Shown here in pieces: positions 37,420 to 45,363 of a stretch of DNA of 64,000 nt (the stretch's first letter is position 1; every line of letters starts with the position of its first letter). Origin of the DNA: Actinomycetes bacterium (GTDB lineage: Bacteria; Actinomycetota; Acidimicrobiia; Acidimicrobiales; Palsa-688); assembly GCA_021788115.1 (NCBI GenBank), contig JAJYLA010000001.1:32605-96604 (forward strand). Direction: 5' to 3'. Under the pieces are notes generated by a model. That model had not been told where the DNA came from and searched no databases. It saw only the letters and a list, made by a program, of their open reading frames with translations. Made by a program: the position numbers and the translations under genes.

Positions 37420-38297
37420 CGCGCAGCCTCCCGGTAGTCGTTCCAGCACCAGCCGAGGGAGCGGCGTGCGAGGACGCGGAGGGCGTGACGCCGGTAGCGC
37501 AGCGAACCCCGCACGTCGTCGATCGGCGCCGCCGCCTGCGACACCAGCTCCGCGAAACGGTCCACCACCGCCTCCTCCAACGGTCGCTTCGATTCCCACG
37601 CCCCGCGCTCGGCGAGGTGGCCCTCGAGGAACGCCTCGGCCTCGCGTGCCCGCAGCGGCACCGGGCCGGCGGAGCCGATGCCCGTGCCGACACGGCCGGA
37701 GTCGGGGTGCAGCGCCAGGGCGAGCGAGCACACCGCGATGACCATCGCGTTGCGCGTCCCCACCTTGGAAAACGACTGCGGGCCTGTCGCGCGCGGGATC
37801 CACACGCCCGAGATCAGCTCGTCGGCCCCGAGGGCGTTGCGCTTGGGGCCGACGAAGAACTCGTCGGCCGGCACCGTGCGGCTCACCCGCGACGACGCGA
37901 CCTCCACCTCCGCCCCGCACGCCAGGAGGACCGGGTGGCAGTCGCCGGCGGGCGACGCGGTGCCGAGGTTGCCGCCGAGGGTGCCCCGGTTGCGGATCGG
38001 AGGCGAGCCGACCGTGCGCGCCGCCGTGGCGAGCGCGGGCAGGTCTCCCCGGAGCTGCGTGATCAACTCGCTGTAGGTGACGCCGGCACCGACCCGGACG
38101 CGGCCCTTCTCGCGGCCCCAGGTCCGCAGCTCCCGGACTCGCCCGAGGTCGAGGAGCCCCGAGGGGTGCAGCCGGCCGAAGTTGACCTCGACCAGCACGT
38201 CGGTGCCCCCCGCCACCGGTACCGCGTCCGGGTTCGCGGCGCGCGCTTCGAGAGCTTCTGGCCAGCTCGCCGGCTGGAGGAAGGTCGTCTGCACCAC
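37416..38297 (-). CDS. xdhB: Xanthine-dehydrogenase-type hydroxylase, FAD subunit
   Basis: 293 residues from the GTG at 38297 (GAGGA upstream). FAD-binding motifs: PVAGGTDVLVEVNFG near residue 30, VGSPPIRNRGTLGGNLGTAS and PAGDCHPVLLACGAEVEV. The C-terminal CO-dehydrogenase-flavoprotein domain follows. It hands electrons from the Fe-S subunit to NAD+ or another acceptor. Order in the operon is Mo subunit, FAD subunit, Fe-S subunit. Confidence 0.9.
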   Translation of the reverse strand: MVQTTFLQPASWPEALEARAANPDAVPVAGGTDVLVEVNFGRLHPSGLLDLGRVRELRTWGREKGRVRVGAGVTYSELITQLRGDLPALATAARTVGSPPIRNRGTLGGNLGTASPAGDCHPVLLACGAEVEVASSRVSRTVPADEFFVGPKRNALGADELISGVWIPRATGPQSFSKVGTRNAMVIAVCSLALALHPDSGRVGTGIGSAGPVPLRAREAEAFLEGHLAERGAWESKRPLEEAVVDRFAELVSQAAAPIDDVRGSLRYRRHALRVLARRSLGWCWNDYREAAR

Positions 38298-38323
38298 GGG
38301 TCGTCCTCTTTTTTTCCGGGGTA

Positions 38324-40714
38324 CTACATGAGTCGCTGCTGGCCGGAGCCGGACTGGAAGTACAGGGGCACGGGGTCCTGGCCGGGCACGTCCGGGCACG
38401 GCGGCGGGCCCTGCGTGGCGGCCGGGGGGCGGAGACCGGCGAGCTCGTCGGGCGACACGGGGGCCCGGTTCAACTCCCGGCCGGTGGCGTCCCGAAGGGC
38501 CGCCACGATCGCCGCGGTGGCCACGATCGTCGGGGACTCGCCGACGCCCTTTGCCCCGTAGGGCACTCCCGGCTCGGGATCCTCCACCGCCGCCGACACC
38601 ACCGGGGGCATGTCGGCGATGGTCGGGATCAGGTAGTCGGTGAACGACGCGTTGCGGATGGCGCCGTCGCTCAGCTGGACCTCCTCCATCAGGGCGAGGC
38701 CGAGCCCCTGGGCGGTGCCGCCCTCGACCTGGCCGGACATGCCGAGGGGATTGAGGACCCGGCCGGCGTCGATCGCCGCGGCAACCTGGACGACGCGTAC
38801 GAGACCGAGGTCCTCGTCGACGTCGACGACCGCGCGCTCCGCGGCGAACGCGAAGCACACGTGCACGTCGCCCTGCCCCTTGTCGTCGAAGGTCCCCGTC
38901 CGGCGGTGGTGGTAGACCGCCTCCCGCGAGACCGGCTCGTCGAGAAGGTCGGCCACGCGCGCGAGCGGATGCCCGCCGGCGTTCACCCACCCCCGGCCGA
39001 CGGACAGCTCGTGGTTCCCCGCTCCGGCGCCGGCCTGCGACCGGGCCCGCTCGAAGAGGGCGGCGCGCACCTGCGCGCACGCCATCTGCACGGCCCCACC
39101 CGACATCATCGATTGGCGCGACGCGGACGTGGACCCCGTGTTGCGGGCCGCCGTGTCCGCCTGACGCACGACGACGCGGTCGATGTCGAGCTCGGTCCGC
39201 ACGATCTGCGCCAGCAGCGTGTAAAGCCCCTGCCCCATCTCCACGGCAGCCGTGTGGATCTCCGCCACGGGCTCGTCGCCTTCCAGACGCACGGTGACCC
39301 GGGCGGAGCCGGCGTCGTCGAAGCCTTCGCTGTAGGCGATGTTCTTGAAGCCGACGGCGAAGCCGACCCCCCGCTTGATGCCCTCGCCGCGCGTCACGTT
39401 CCCGGTGCCGCCCGGGTAGCCGAAAGCGCCGCGGCCTTCGAGCGGCTCAGCGTCGGGCATGGGGAGCGCCGCGCATCGCGCGATGACCTCCCGCACCGGA
39501 GCGCTCCCCGTGAGCACCTGGCCGCTCGGCAGGGACAGCCCCGGCTCCAGCGCGTTGCGCAGGCGGAGGTCCACCGGGTCGATTCCCAGGGCGCGGGCGA
39601 GCTTGTCCATCTGCGCCTCGTGGCCGAAGCACACCTGCGGCGCCCCGAAGCCGCGCATGGCCCCGCACGGCGGGTTGTTGGTGTACACGACCGTCCCGTC
39701 GATACGCACGTGCGGCACGTCGTAGGGTCCCGCGGCGAAGGTGGCGGCGTTGCCGAGCACCGCCGGCGAGGAGGACGCGTAGGCCCCGCCGTCGAAGAGG
39801 AGGCGGGCCTCGACCGCCACCAGCCGGCCGTCGCGGGTGGCGCCGTGGCGCATCCAGATCCGGGCCGGATGGCGGTGCACGTGCCCGTGGAAGGACTCCT
39901 CCCTCCCGTAGCTCAGCTTGACGGGCCGGCCGGTGCGCAGCGCCAGCATGCACGCGTGGATCTGCATGTGGATGTCCTCGCGCGACCCGAAGGCGCCGCC
40001 GACGCCGGCGAGGTGCAGGCGCACCTTCTCGTCGGGCAGGTCGAGGCACGGGGCGATCTGCTCGCGGTCGGCGTGCAACCACTGCGTGGCAACGTAGAGG
40101 TCGACGCCACCGTCCTCCGCGGGCACGGCGAGGCCGGCCTCGGGCCCGAGCGCTGCCTGGTCCTGCATGGCGGTCTCGTAATAGCCCTCCACCCATACGT
40201 CGGCGCCGGCGGAGCGGGTGTCGCCGCGCTCGATGTGCACGTGGCGGAGGACGTTACCGACCTCCTGGACGCGGTGGGCGCCGTCGGCGAGCGCTTCCTC
40301 CATGTCGAACACCCCGGGCAGCGGCTCGAGCTCGAGGACAATGCGCCCCACGGCATCCCAGGCCCGCGCCGGCGACGAGGCCGCCACCACCGCGACCGGC
40401 TCACCCTGGTAGCGGACCACCGTGTCCGCGAGCACGGGCTGGTCGTCGAAGTTGAGACCGAAGCGGTTCTTGCCCGGGACGTCCGCGGCGACCAGCACGG
40501 CGGCGACGCCCGGGCTCCCGGCGACACCCGAGAGGTCGAGGCTCCGGATCCGTGCGGACGCCACCGGAGAGCGGAGCGTCGCCCCGAACAGCATCCCGTC
40601 GCGGTGCAGATCGCTGGCGTAGGCGAACTGCCCGGTCACCTTCGGGTACCCGTCGAGGCGGGTGGCGCGCTCGCCGACCCTGCCCCCTGCGACGACGGTG
40701 TCCAGGGCCGTCAC
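38324..40714 (-). CDS. xdhA: Xanthine-dehydrogenase-type hydroxylase, molybdopterin subunit
   Basis: 796 residues from GTG 40714, overlapping the deaminase stop (GTGA). Begins RLDGYPKVTGQFAYASDL, typical of the a/b hammerhead domain. Mo-site elements: GGAFGSREDIHM, CGAMRGFGAPQ, EMGQGLYTLL and the catalytic glutamate in YGAKGVGESPTIV. The Glu in GSRE and the Arg in MRGFG match the two substrate residues (Glu802 and Arg880 of bovine xanthine oxidase) that distinguish purine hydroxylases from aldehyde oxidases. Hypoxanthine/xanthine or 8-hydroxylated purines are therefore likely substrates. Confidence 0.9.
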   Translation of the reverse strand: MTALDTVVAGGRVGERATRLDGYPKVTGQFAYASDLHRDGMLFGATLRSPVASARIRSLDLSGVAGSPGVAAVLVAADVPGKNRFGLNFDDQPVLADTVVRYQGEPVAVVAASSPARAWDAVGRIVLELEPLPGVFDMEEALADGAHRVQEVGNVLRHVHIERGDTRSAGADVWVEGYYETAMQDQAALGPEAGLAVPAEDGGVDLYVATQWLHADREQIAPCLDLPDEKVRLHLAGVGGAFGSREDIHMQIHACMLALRTGRPVKLSYGREESFHGHVHRHPARIWMRHGATRDGRLVAVEARLLFDGGAYASSSPAVLGNAATFAAGPYDVPHVRIDGTVVYTNNPPCGAMRGFGAPQVCFGHEAQMDKLARALGIDPVDLRLRNALEPGLSLPSGQVLTGSAPVREVIARCAALPMPDAEPLEGRGAFGYPGGTGNVTRGEGIKRGVGFAVGFKNIAYSEGFDDAGSARVTVRLEGDEPVAEIHTAAVEMGQGLYTLLAQIVRTELDIDRVVVRQADTAARNTGSTSASRQSMMSGGAVQMACAQVRAALFERARSQAGAGAGNHELSVGRGWVNAGGHPLARVADLLDEPVSREAVYHHRRTGTFDDKGQGDVHVCFAFAAERAVVDVDEDLGLVRVVQVAAAIDAGRVLNPLGMSGQVEGGTAQGLGLALMEEVQLSDGAIRNASFTDYLIPTIADMPPVVSAAVEDPEPGVPYGAKGVGESPTIVATAAIVAALRDATGRELNRAPVSPDELAGLRPPAATQGPPPCPDVPGQDPVPLYFQSGSGQQRLM

Positions 40715-42096
40715 GCCGGCACCCCGCGTCGCGCGGCGAGCCGGCGGCAGGCGACGGCGACCTCGCCGGCGACCGTGCCCTCGTCGGCGGTGACCAGCTC
40801 GGAGGTTTCGACCACGACGTTCCCCCCGACGAGCAGCAGCTCGAGGGGTGGCAGGGACCCGAGCACCAGCGCCGCCACCGGGTCGGCGATCCCGGCGTGC
40901 GCGACGGTGTCGACCCGCCACAGGGCCACGTCGCCCAGCTTGCCCACCTCGAGGGACCCCAGCTCGCCGTCCCTGCCGAGGCAGCGCGCCCCGCCGACGG
41001 TCGCCATGGCCAGCACCTGGCGGGTCGACAGGGCTGTCGGGCCGCCCCGGGCGCGGGCGGTGAGCAGCGCGGTGCGCATCTCCGGGCCGAGCCGGCCCGA
41101 CTCGTTCGATGCCGTGCCGTCCACGCCGAGGCCCACCGCCACGCCCGCGTCGAGCAGTTCGGGGACGGGGGCGATGCCGGCGCCGAGGCGCCCGTTGGAG
41201 CTCGGGCAGTGGGCCACACCGGTGCCGGTGGCCGCCAGGCGGGATCGGGCGCGGGCGTCGAGGTGCACGCCGTGGGCGATCCACACGTCGTCCCCGAGCC
41301 ACCCGAGCGAGTCGGCGTACTCGGCCGGCGAGCAGCCGAAGCGCTCGGCGCAGTACCCGTCCTCCTCGGCCGTCTCGGCGAGATGGGTGTGGAGCCGCAC
41401 GCCGCTGCTGCGTGCCAGCTGCGCGGCGCCCGTCATCAGCTCGGGCGTCACCGAGAACGGCGAGCAGGGCGCGACGGTCACCCGCAGCATGGAATCGGGG
41501 CCCGGGTCGTGGTACCGGGCGATGGCGTCCTCCGTCGCGGCGAGCGCCTCCTCGGTGCCCTCGACCACCTCGTCGGGGGGCAGTCCCCCGGCGGACCGGC
41601 CGAGGTCCATGGAGCCACGCGAGGCGTGGAAGCGGAGACCCACCTGGCGGGCCGCCTCCACCTCCGCTTCCAGCAGGTCGCCCGACCCTGCCGGGAAGAC
41701 GTAGTGGTGGTCCATGGTCGTGGTGCAGCCGCTGCCCGCGAGAGCGACGAGCGAGCCCATGCTCGCGGCGTGCACCATGTCGGCGTCGATGGCCGACCAC
41801 AGCGGGTAGAGCTCGGTGAGCCAGTCGAAGAGGACCGCGTCGGGGGCCAGCCCCCGCGTGACCCACTGGTAGAAGTGGTGGTGGGCGTTGACCAGCCCCG
41901 GCGTCGCGAGACACCCCTCGCCGCGCACGCGGCGCGAGCCGGCGGGAACCGCCGGCGCGGGGCCCGGGCCGACGGCGCTGATGCGGCCCCCGGTGATCAC
42001 CACGTGCCCCTCGGGGTACTCGGTGCCCGCGGCATCGACGGTGGCGACGGCGCATCCCTCGATCACCACGGGGTTCACGCTGCGAAAGCTGACCAC
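40711..42096 (-). CDS. 8-oxoguanine deaminase / guanine-deaminase-like amidohydrolase
   Basis: 461 residues. Amidohydrolase metal ligands in GLVNAHHHFYQWVTRG (about residue 68), LHTHLAETAEEDGYCA, IAHGVHLD and GLGVDGTASNESG. The sequence is most like the Pa0142-type 8-oxoguanine deaminases and the ATZ/TRZ group, converting 8-oxoguanine to urate or related aminopurines to oxopurines. It sits directly before the xdh genes, whose substrate pool it would feed. Start is a GTG at 42096 or one six codons further in; the shared operator element lies at once upstream. Confidence 0.87.
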   Translation of the reverse strand: MVSFRSVNPVVIEGCAVATVDAAGTEYPEGHVVITGGRISAVGPGPAPAVPAGSRRVRGEGCLATPGLVNAHHHFYQWVTRGLAPDAVLFDWLTELYPLWSAIDADMVHAASMGSLVALAGSGCTTTMDHHYVFPAGSGDLLEAEVEAARQVGLRFHASRGSMDLGRSAGGLPPDEVVEGTEEALAATEDAIARYHDPGPDSMLRVTVAPCSPFSVTPELMTGAAQLARSSGVRLHTHLAETAEEDGYCAERFGCSPAEYADSLGWLGDDVWIAHGVHLDARARSRLAATGTGVAHCPSSNGRLGAGIAPVPELLDAGVAVGLGVDGTASNESGRLGPEMRTALLTARARGGPTALSTRQVLAMATVGGARCLGRDGELGSLEVGKLGDVALWRVDTVAHAGIADPVAALVLGSLPPLELLLVGGNVVVETSELVTADEGTVAGEVAVACRRLAARRGVPA

Positions 42097-42100
42097 CGGT

Positions 42101-42118
42101 TTGTATGGTTTGTCAAGG
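42101..42118 (-). promoter_or_regulatory. Candidate operator, copy 2 of a shared element
   Basis: Minus-strand CCTTGACAAACCATACAA, in the 46-base gap ahead of the deaminase-xdh genes. It agrees with the 21065-21082 copy in 14 of 16 bases over TTGACAAACCRTACAR and resembles 45325-45341. It might also supply a -35 hexamer (TTGACA), but no good -10 follows at 17 bases. Confidence 0.5.
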
Positions 42119-42142
42119 AAACGACCTGCCTCGCTGCTCCGC

Positions 42143-43543
42143 TCATCCGCGCGCCCCGGGCCGCGGGTGGCGCGCCACGTAGCGTCCCCAGCCCGCCTCG
42201 CCGACGAACGCGCCGTCGCGGGCGACGGGACGGCCCCGGGACAGCACCAGGCGGGGCCAGCCGGCCAGGGCGCGGCCGGCGTAGGGCGAGTGGTCCGTGC
42301 GCATGTGCAGCGCCGCGGCGTCCAGGCGCTGGCAGGCGTCGGGATCCCACAGCACGACGTCAGCGTCGGCGCCGGCGGCGAGCGAGCCCTTCTCCGGCCA
42401 CAGGCCGAAGGTACGCGCCGGCGCCTCGGAGCACAGGCGTACCCAGTCGGCGACGCTGATCCGTCCCCGGCGCACGCCGTCCCACACGAGGGCCATCCGG
42501 GTCTCGACCCCGGGGAGGCCTCCCGGTATCTCGGTGAAGTCCGACCAGCCTCCGGCGCGCCCCCCCGTTCCGGCGCGGCGGTCCGCGGTCGTGAAGGGGC
42601 AGTGGTCGGTGGCGACCGTGTGGATGGTCCCGCGCGCCAGGCCTTCCCACAGCTCCTCCTGGTGCCAGGCGTCGCGCAGCGGCGGGGTGCACACGTAGTC
42701 GGCCCCGTCGGCGCCGGCCAGGGAATCGACGCTCAGGTGGAGGTACTGCGGGCAGGTTTCGGCCATCATGTCGACCCCCCGGGCTCGGGCCAGACGCACG
42801 GCGGCGAGGGCCGGGGCGGACGAGACGTGGACGACGTACACCGCCACGCCGGCCACCTCGGCGAGCGCGCCGGCACGCCCGACCGCCTCACCCTCGAGGA
42901 CGGCCGGCCGGGTGCGGGAGTGCTCGACGACGCCGGTGCGGCCCTCGGCGAGCGCCTGGCGGCGCAGCACCTCGATGGCGGAGCCGTTCTCCGCGTGGAT
43001 CGTCACGAGGCCCCCGTGGCGGCCGGTCGCTTGCATCATCTGCAAGATGACGCCGTCGTCCACCTGGAGCGCGTCGGGGTAGGCCATGTACAGCTTGAAA
43101 GAGGTGACGCCCTTCTCCACGCACGCGGCGACCACAGCCTCAGGCACCGCCTCCGTCAACGTCATGTGGAGCCCGACGTCCACGGCCGCCGGCTCGGCCC
43201 AGCGCTGCCACGTCGCCAGGGCCGCCAGGGGCTCCTGCCCCCGGTAGGCGGTGACGTAGTCGACGACGGTGGTGGTGCCGCCCACCGCCGCGGCCGCGGT
43301 TCCCGAGGCGAAGTCGTCGCTCGAGCGGACGGACCCGACCGGCAACTGCATGTGCGTGTGCGCGTCGACACCTCCCGGCACGACCAGCAGCCCCGACGCG
43401 TCGACGACCTCTTCGCCCGGGCGGGCCGGCAGGTGGGGGCCGGACTCGGCGATACGCCCGCCGGCGGCGATGCGCAGGTCGCCGCGCCGGTCCCCGGCCG
43501 AGTCCACGAGACGGCCACCTCGGATCAGCACCGCGCCAAACAT
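42143..43543 (-). CDS. hydA: Dihydropyrimidinase / hydantoinase
   Basis: 466 residues from ATG 43543 with AAAGGG upstream. Cyclic-amidohydrolase motifs: GGVDAHTHMQLP (metal His pair, about residue 60), carboxylated lysine in TSFKLYMAYP, IHAENG, VYVVHVSSA, HTVATDHCPF. It opens hydantoin, dihydropyrimidine or allantoin-like rings to ureido acids. First gene of the minus-strand run; equivalent to hyuA in the E. coli yge cluster. An allantoinase role is possible, because no other allantoinase is seen. Confidence 0.92.
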   Translation of the reverse strand: MFGAVLIRGGRLVDSAGDRRGDLRIAAGGRIAESGPHLPARPGEEVVDASGLLVVPGGVDAHTHMQLPVGSVRSSDDFASGTAAAAVGGTTTVVDYVTAYRGQEPLAALATWQRWAEPAAVDVGLHMTLTEAVPEAVVAACVEKGVTSFKLYMAYPDALQVDDGVILQMMQATGRHGGLVTIHAENGSAIEVLRRQALAEGRTGVVEHSRTRPAVLEGEAVGRAGALAEVAGVAVYVVHVSSAPALAAVRLARARGVDMMAETCPQYLHLSVDSLAGADGADYVCTPPLRDAWHQEELWEGLARGTIHTVATDHCPFTTADRRAGTGGRAGGWSDFTEIPGGLPGVETRMALVWDGVRRGRISVADWVRLCSEAPARTFGLWPEKGSLAAGADADVVLWDPDACQRLDAAALHMRTDHSPYAGRALAGWPRLVLSRGRPVARDGAFVGEAGWGRYVARHPRPGARG

Positions 43544-43569
43544 ACGCCCTTTGACGGCACGTCCAGTCA

Positions 43570-43586
43570 TTGACATTTTATTCAGG
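43570..43586 (+). promoter_or_regulatory. AT-rich TTGACA element in the hydA/ssnA divergent gap
   Basis: TTGACATTTTATTCAGG stands out in a 61-base divergent gap in very GC-rich DNA. It matches the minus-strand element TTGACCATTAATTCAAG (45318-45302) ahead of the regulator in 12-13 of 17 bases. It may be a promoter or regulator site for ssnA and hydA. Confidence 0.4.
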
Positions 43587-43604
43587 GTCGTGGACTCTGG
43601 TGTC

Positions 43605-44624
43605 ATGGGCGACTCGACGGGCGGAATGGTGTGCGGCCACCACCACCTGTACTCGGCGCTGGCCCGGGGCATGCCGGCCCCGCCGGTCACCCCCACCACC
43701 TTCCTGGAGATCCTGAAGCAGGTGTGGTGGCGCCTCGACGTGGCGCTCGACGCTGAGATGATCCGCTGGTCGGCGATGCTCGGGGCTCTCGAGGCGCTCG
43801 AGTCGGGGACGACCGCCATCGTTGACCACCACGAGAGCCCCAACGCCATCGAGGGGAGCCTCGACGTGATCGCCGCCGCCTGCTCGGAGGTGGGGGTCCG
43901 GGCGGTGTGCGCCTACGGGGTCACCGACCGTCACGGTCCTGAGGGCGCCCGGCTGGGGCTGGAGGAGAACGAGCGGTTCCTCCGCGCCGGCGGCCGGGGC
44001 ATGGTCGGCGTGCACGCCGCGTTCACCTGCAGCGACGACACGCTCGACCGGGCGGCGGGCCTCGCCGCCGACCTGGGCGTGGGCGTCCACATACACGTGG
44101 CGGAGGGGGACGTGGACGCCGGCGCCGGCGATCGGCTCGCCCCCCTGGTGCGGAGCGACTGGCTGGTCGTGCACGCGGTGCATCTCGCCCGTCCGCTGCC
44201 GGCGACGCTCGCGCACAACCCGCGCTCCAACATGAACAACGGCGTCGGCTACGCCCGCCCCCGGTCCTGGGGGGGGCCGGTGGTGCTCGGCACCGACGGC
44301 ATCGGCGGCGACATGCTCGAGGAGTTCCGCCTCGGCTACGCCCGCGCCCGCGAGGAGGACGTGACCGCCACGCCGGCGGAGGCCTGGGGGTGGGTGCGGG
44401 CCGGTTGGGACCTCGTGCCGGAGGCAGCCCGCGACAGGGTCCGCTGGAGCTACGACGGAGCCGACGACCCCTGGCGGCTGGCCTTCACGCCCGGCGTGCG
44501 CGCCCTCGACGTCTGGGTCGCCGGCGAGCAGGTCCTCGCCGGCGGGCGCGCCACCCGCGTCGACCCGGAGGAGGTCCGCGCCCGTGCGGCCGAGCAGGCG
44601 CGTCGCCTCTTCGCGCGCCTGTGA
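43605..44624 (+). CDS. ssnA: Short SsnA-type amidohydrolase
   Basis: 339 residues against ~440 for E. coli SsnA. The match begins at the metal site, MVCGHHHLYSALARGM, and continues with LKQVWWRLDVALDAEMI, SGTTAIVDHHESPNAIEGSL, HIHVAEGD, LAHNPRSNMNNGVGYARP and VLGTDGIGGDMLEEF. The N-terminal ~55 residues that form the beta-sandwich domain are absent, and part of the C-terminal domain is shortened. Upstream sequence belongs to the divergent promoter, so this is a real short form rather than a wrong start. SsnA is a putative aminohydrolase of purine clusters with undefined substrate. Confidence 0.85.
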   Translation: MGDSTGGMVCGHHHLYSALARGMPAPPVTPTTFLEILKQVWWRLDVALDAEMIRWSAMLGALEALESGTTAIVDHHESPNAIEGSLDVIAAACSEVGVRAVCAYGVTDRHGPEGARLGLEENERFLRAGGRGMVGVHAAFTCSDDTLDRAAGLAADLGVGVHIHVAEGDVDAGAGDRLAPLVRSDWLVVHAVHLARPLPATLAHNPRSNMNNGVGYARPRSWGGPVVLGTDGIGGDMLEEFRLGYARAREEDVTATPAEAWGWVRAGWDLVPEAARDRVRWSYDGADDPWRLAFTPGVRALDVWVAGEQVLAGGRATRVDPEEVRARAAEQARRLFARL

Positions 44625-44649
44625 CTCCCACGGCGGTGGCCGGCGGGGG

Positions 44650-45336
44650 TCAGCCGGGCCCGGCGGAGCGGGTGGAGTTCAAGTAGTTGTACACCGTCAC
44701 CCGGCTGACCCCCATCGCGTCGGCGACCTCGTCCACCGCGTTGCGGAAGGCGAAGGCGCCGCGCTCGTCGAGAAGGCGAACCGCCCGCTGCTTGTCGACC
44801 CGGCTCAACTCGGCCAGCGGCGCGCCGAGCTCCGCTTCGATGTGGGTCACGAGGTCGGACAGGCCGTCGCGCAGGTCACGCGGCACGGGCGGCTGCAGGC
44901 CGGCGACGAGCTGGCCCTTCCACACGAGCGGCAGGCTGGCCGACGACATGTCCTCGGGGGCCACGATCCGGGCCCCGAGGGTCCGGGCGACGGGCCGCAG
45001 GAACGTGAGCAGCTCCTCGGCGTCGCTGCTCGTGGCGGTGGCGCGCGCGGTGAGCGAGACGCGTGAGGCGCCGGCGTCGAAGGACGCCGTGGCCGCCCTC
45101 CCCATCGCGACGAAGAGCGGCTCGACGTCGCCCTCGACGGTCGTGCCGAAAGGGCCCACGTCGGGTTCGAAGCCGGCGGAGCGAAGCACCTCCAGCGCGG
45201 CCGCGACGTGGGTGCCCAGCGAGCCCTCCCGGAACGGCTCGACGGTGAACTCGATCCGGGCCCGGCGGACCGACCCCGGCGGGGTCGTCCCGTGAACAGG
45301 TCTTGAATTAATGGTCAACCTCCCTTGACAGATCAT
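44650..45336 (-). CDS. Transcriptional regulator: thiamine-binding-like domain fused to YheO-type HTH
   Basis: Up to 228 residues. After ~25 leading residues, RARIEFTVEPFREGSLGTHV and GFEPDVGPFGTTVEGDVEPL match the MTH1187/YkoF thiamine-binding (Thiamine_BP) fold, a small domain that binds thiamine or hydroxymethylpyrimidine. The C-terminus, LSRVDKQRAVRLLDERGAFA and VADAMGVSRVTVYNYLN, is the HTH_22 domain of YheO-type regulators, in which a PAS-like domain normally occupies the N-terminal place. I infer a nucleobase-catabolite sensor for this island. It is divergent from the allC-like gene with candidate operators between. Start uncertain: ATG 45336 lacks a ribosome-binding site, while GGGAGG at 45324-45319 favours a later, non-standard start. 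Confidence 0.8.
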   Translation of the reverse strand: MICQGRLTINSRPVHGTTPPGSVRRARIEFTVEPFREGSLGTHVAAALEVLRSAGFEPDVGPFGTTVEGDVEPLFVAMGRAATASFDAGASRVSLTARATATSSDAEELLTFLRPVARTLGARIVAPEDMSSASLPLVWKGQLVAGLQPPVPRDLRDGLSDLVTHIEAELGAPLAELSRVDKQRAVRLLDERGAFAFRNAVDEVADAMGVSRVTVYNYLNSTRSAGPG

Positions 45337-45341
45337 AAACC
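45302..45341. promoter_or_regulatory. Divergent operator region with inverted TTGAC elements
   Basis: The gap between regulator and allC-like gene contains GTCAA-CCTCCC-TTGAC, an inverted pair. The right arm continues as plus-strand TTGACAGATCATAAACC (45325-45341), the third copy of the element at 21065 and 42101. The left arm reads on the minus strand as TTGACCATTAATTCAAG, similar to the site at 43570. Autoregulation plus control of the right-hand operon is the simplest reading. Confidence 0.55.
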
Positions 45342-45363
45342 AAGCGGGCAGGGTGGGTCCGCA

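Noticed and set aside
38324..42055. Extending xdhA upstream to a 1243-residue fusion
   Set aside because: The added part is out of frame over the deaminase gene and has no motifs; the GTGA overlap gives a clean start at 40714.
42101..42118. Reading the shared TTGACA element simply as a -35 promoter box
   Set aside because: No credible -10 follows at 16-18 bases at the sites inspected, and the conservation extends beyond the hexamer, favouring an operator; a promoter role is not excluded.
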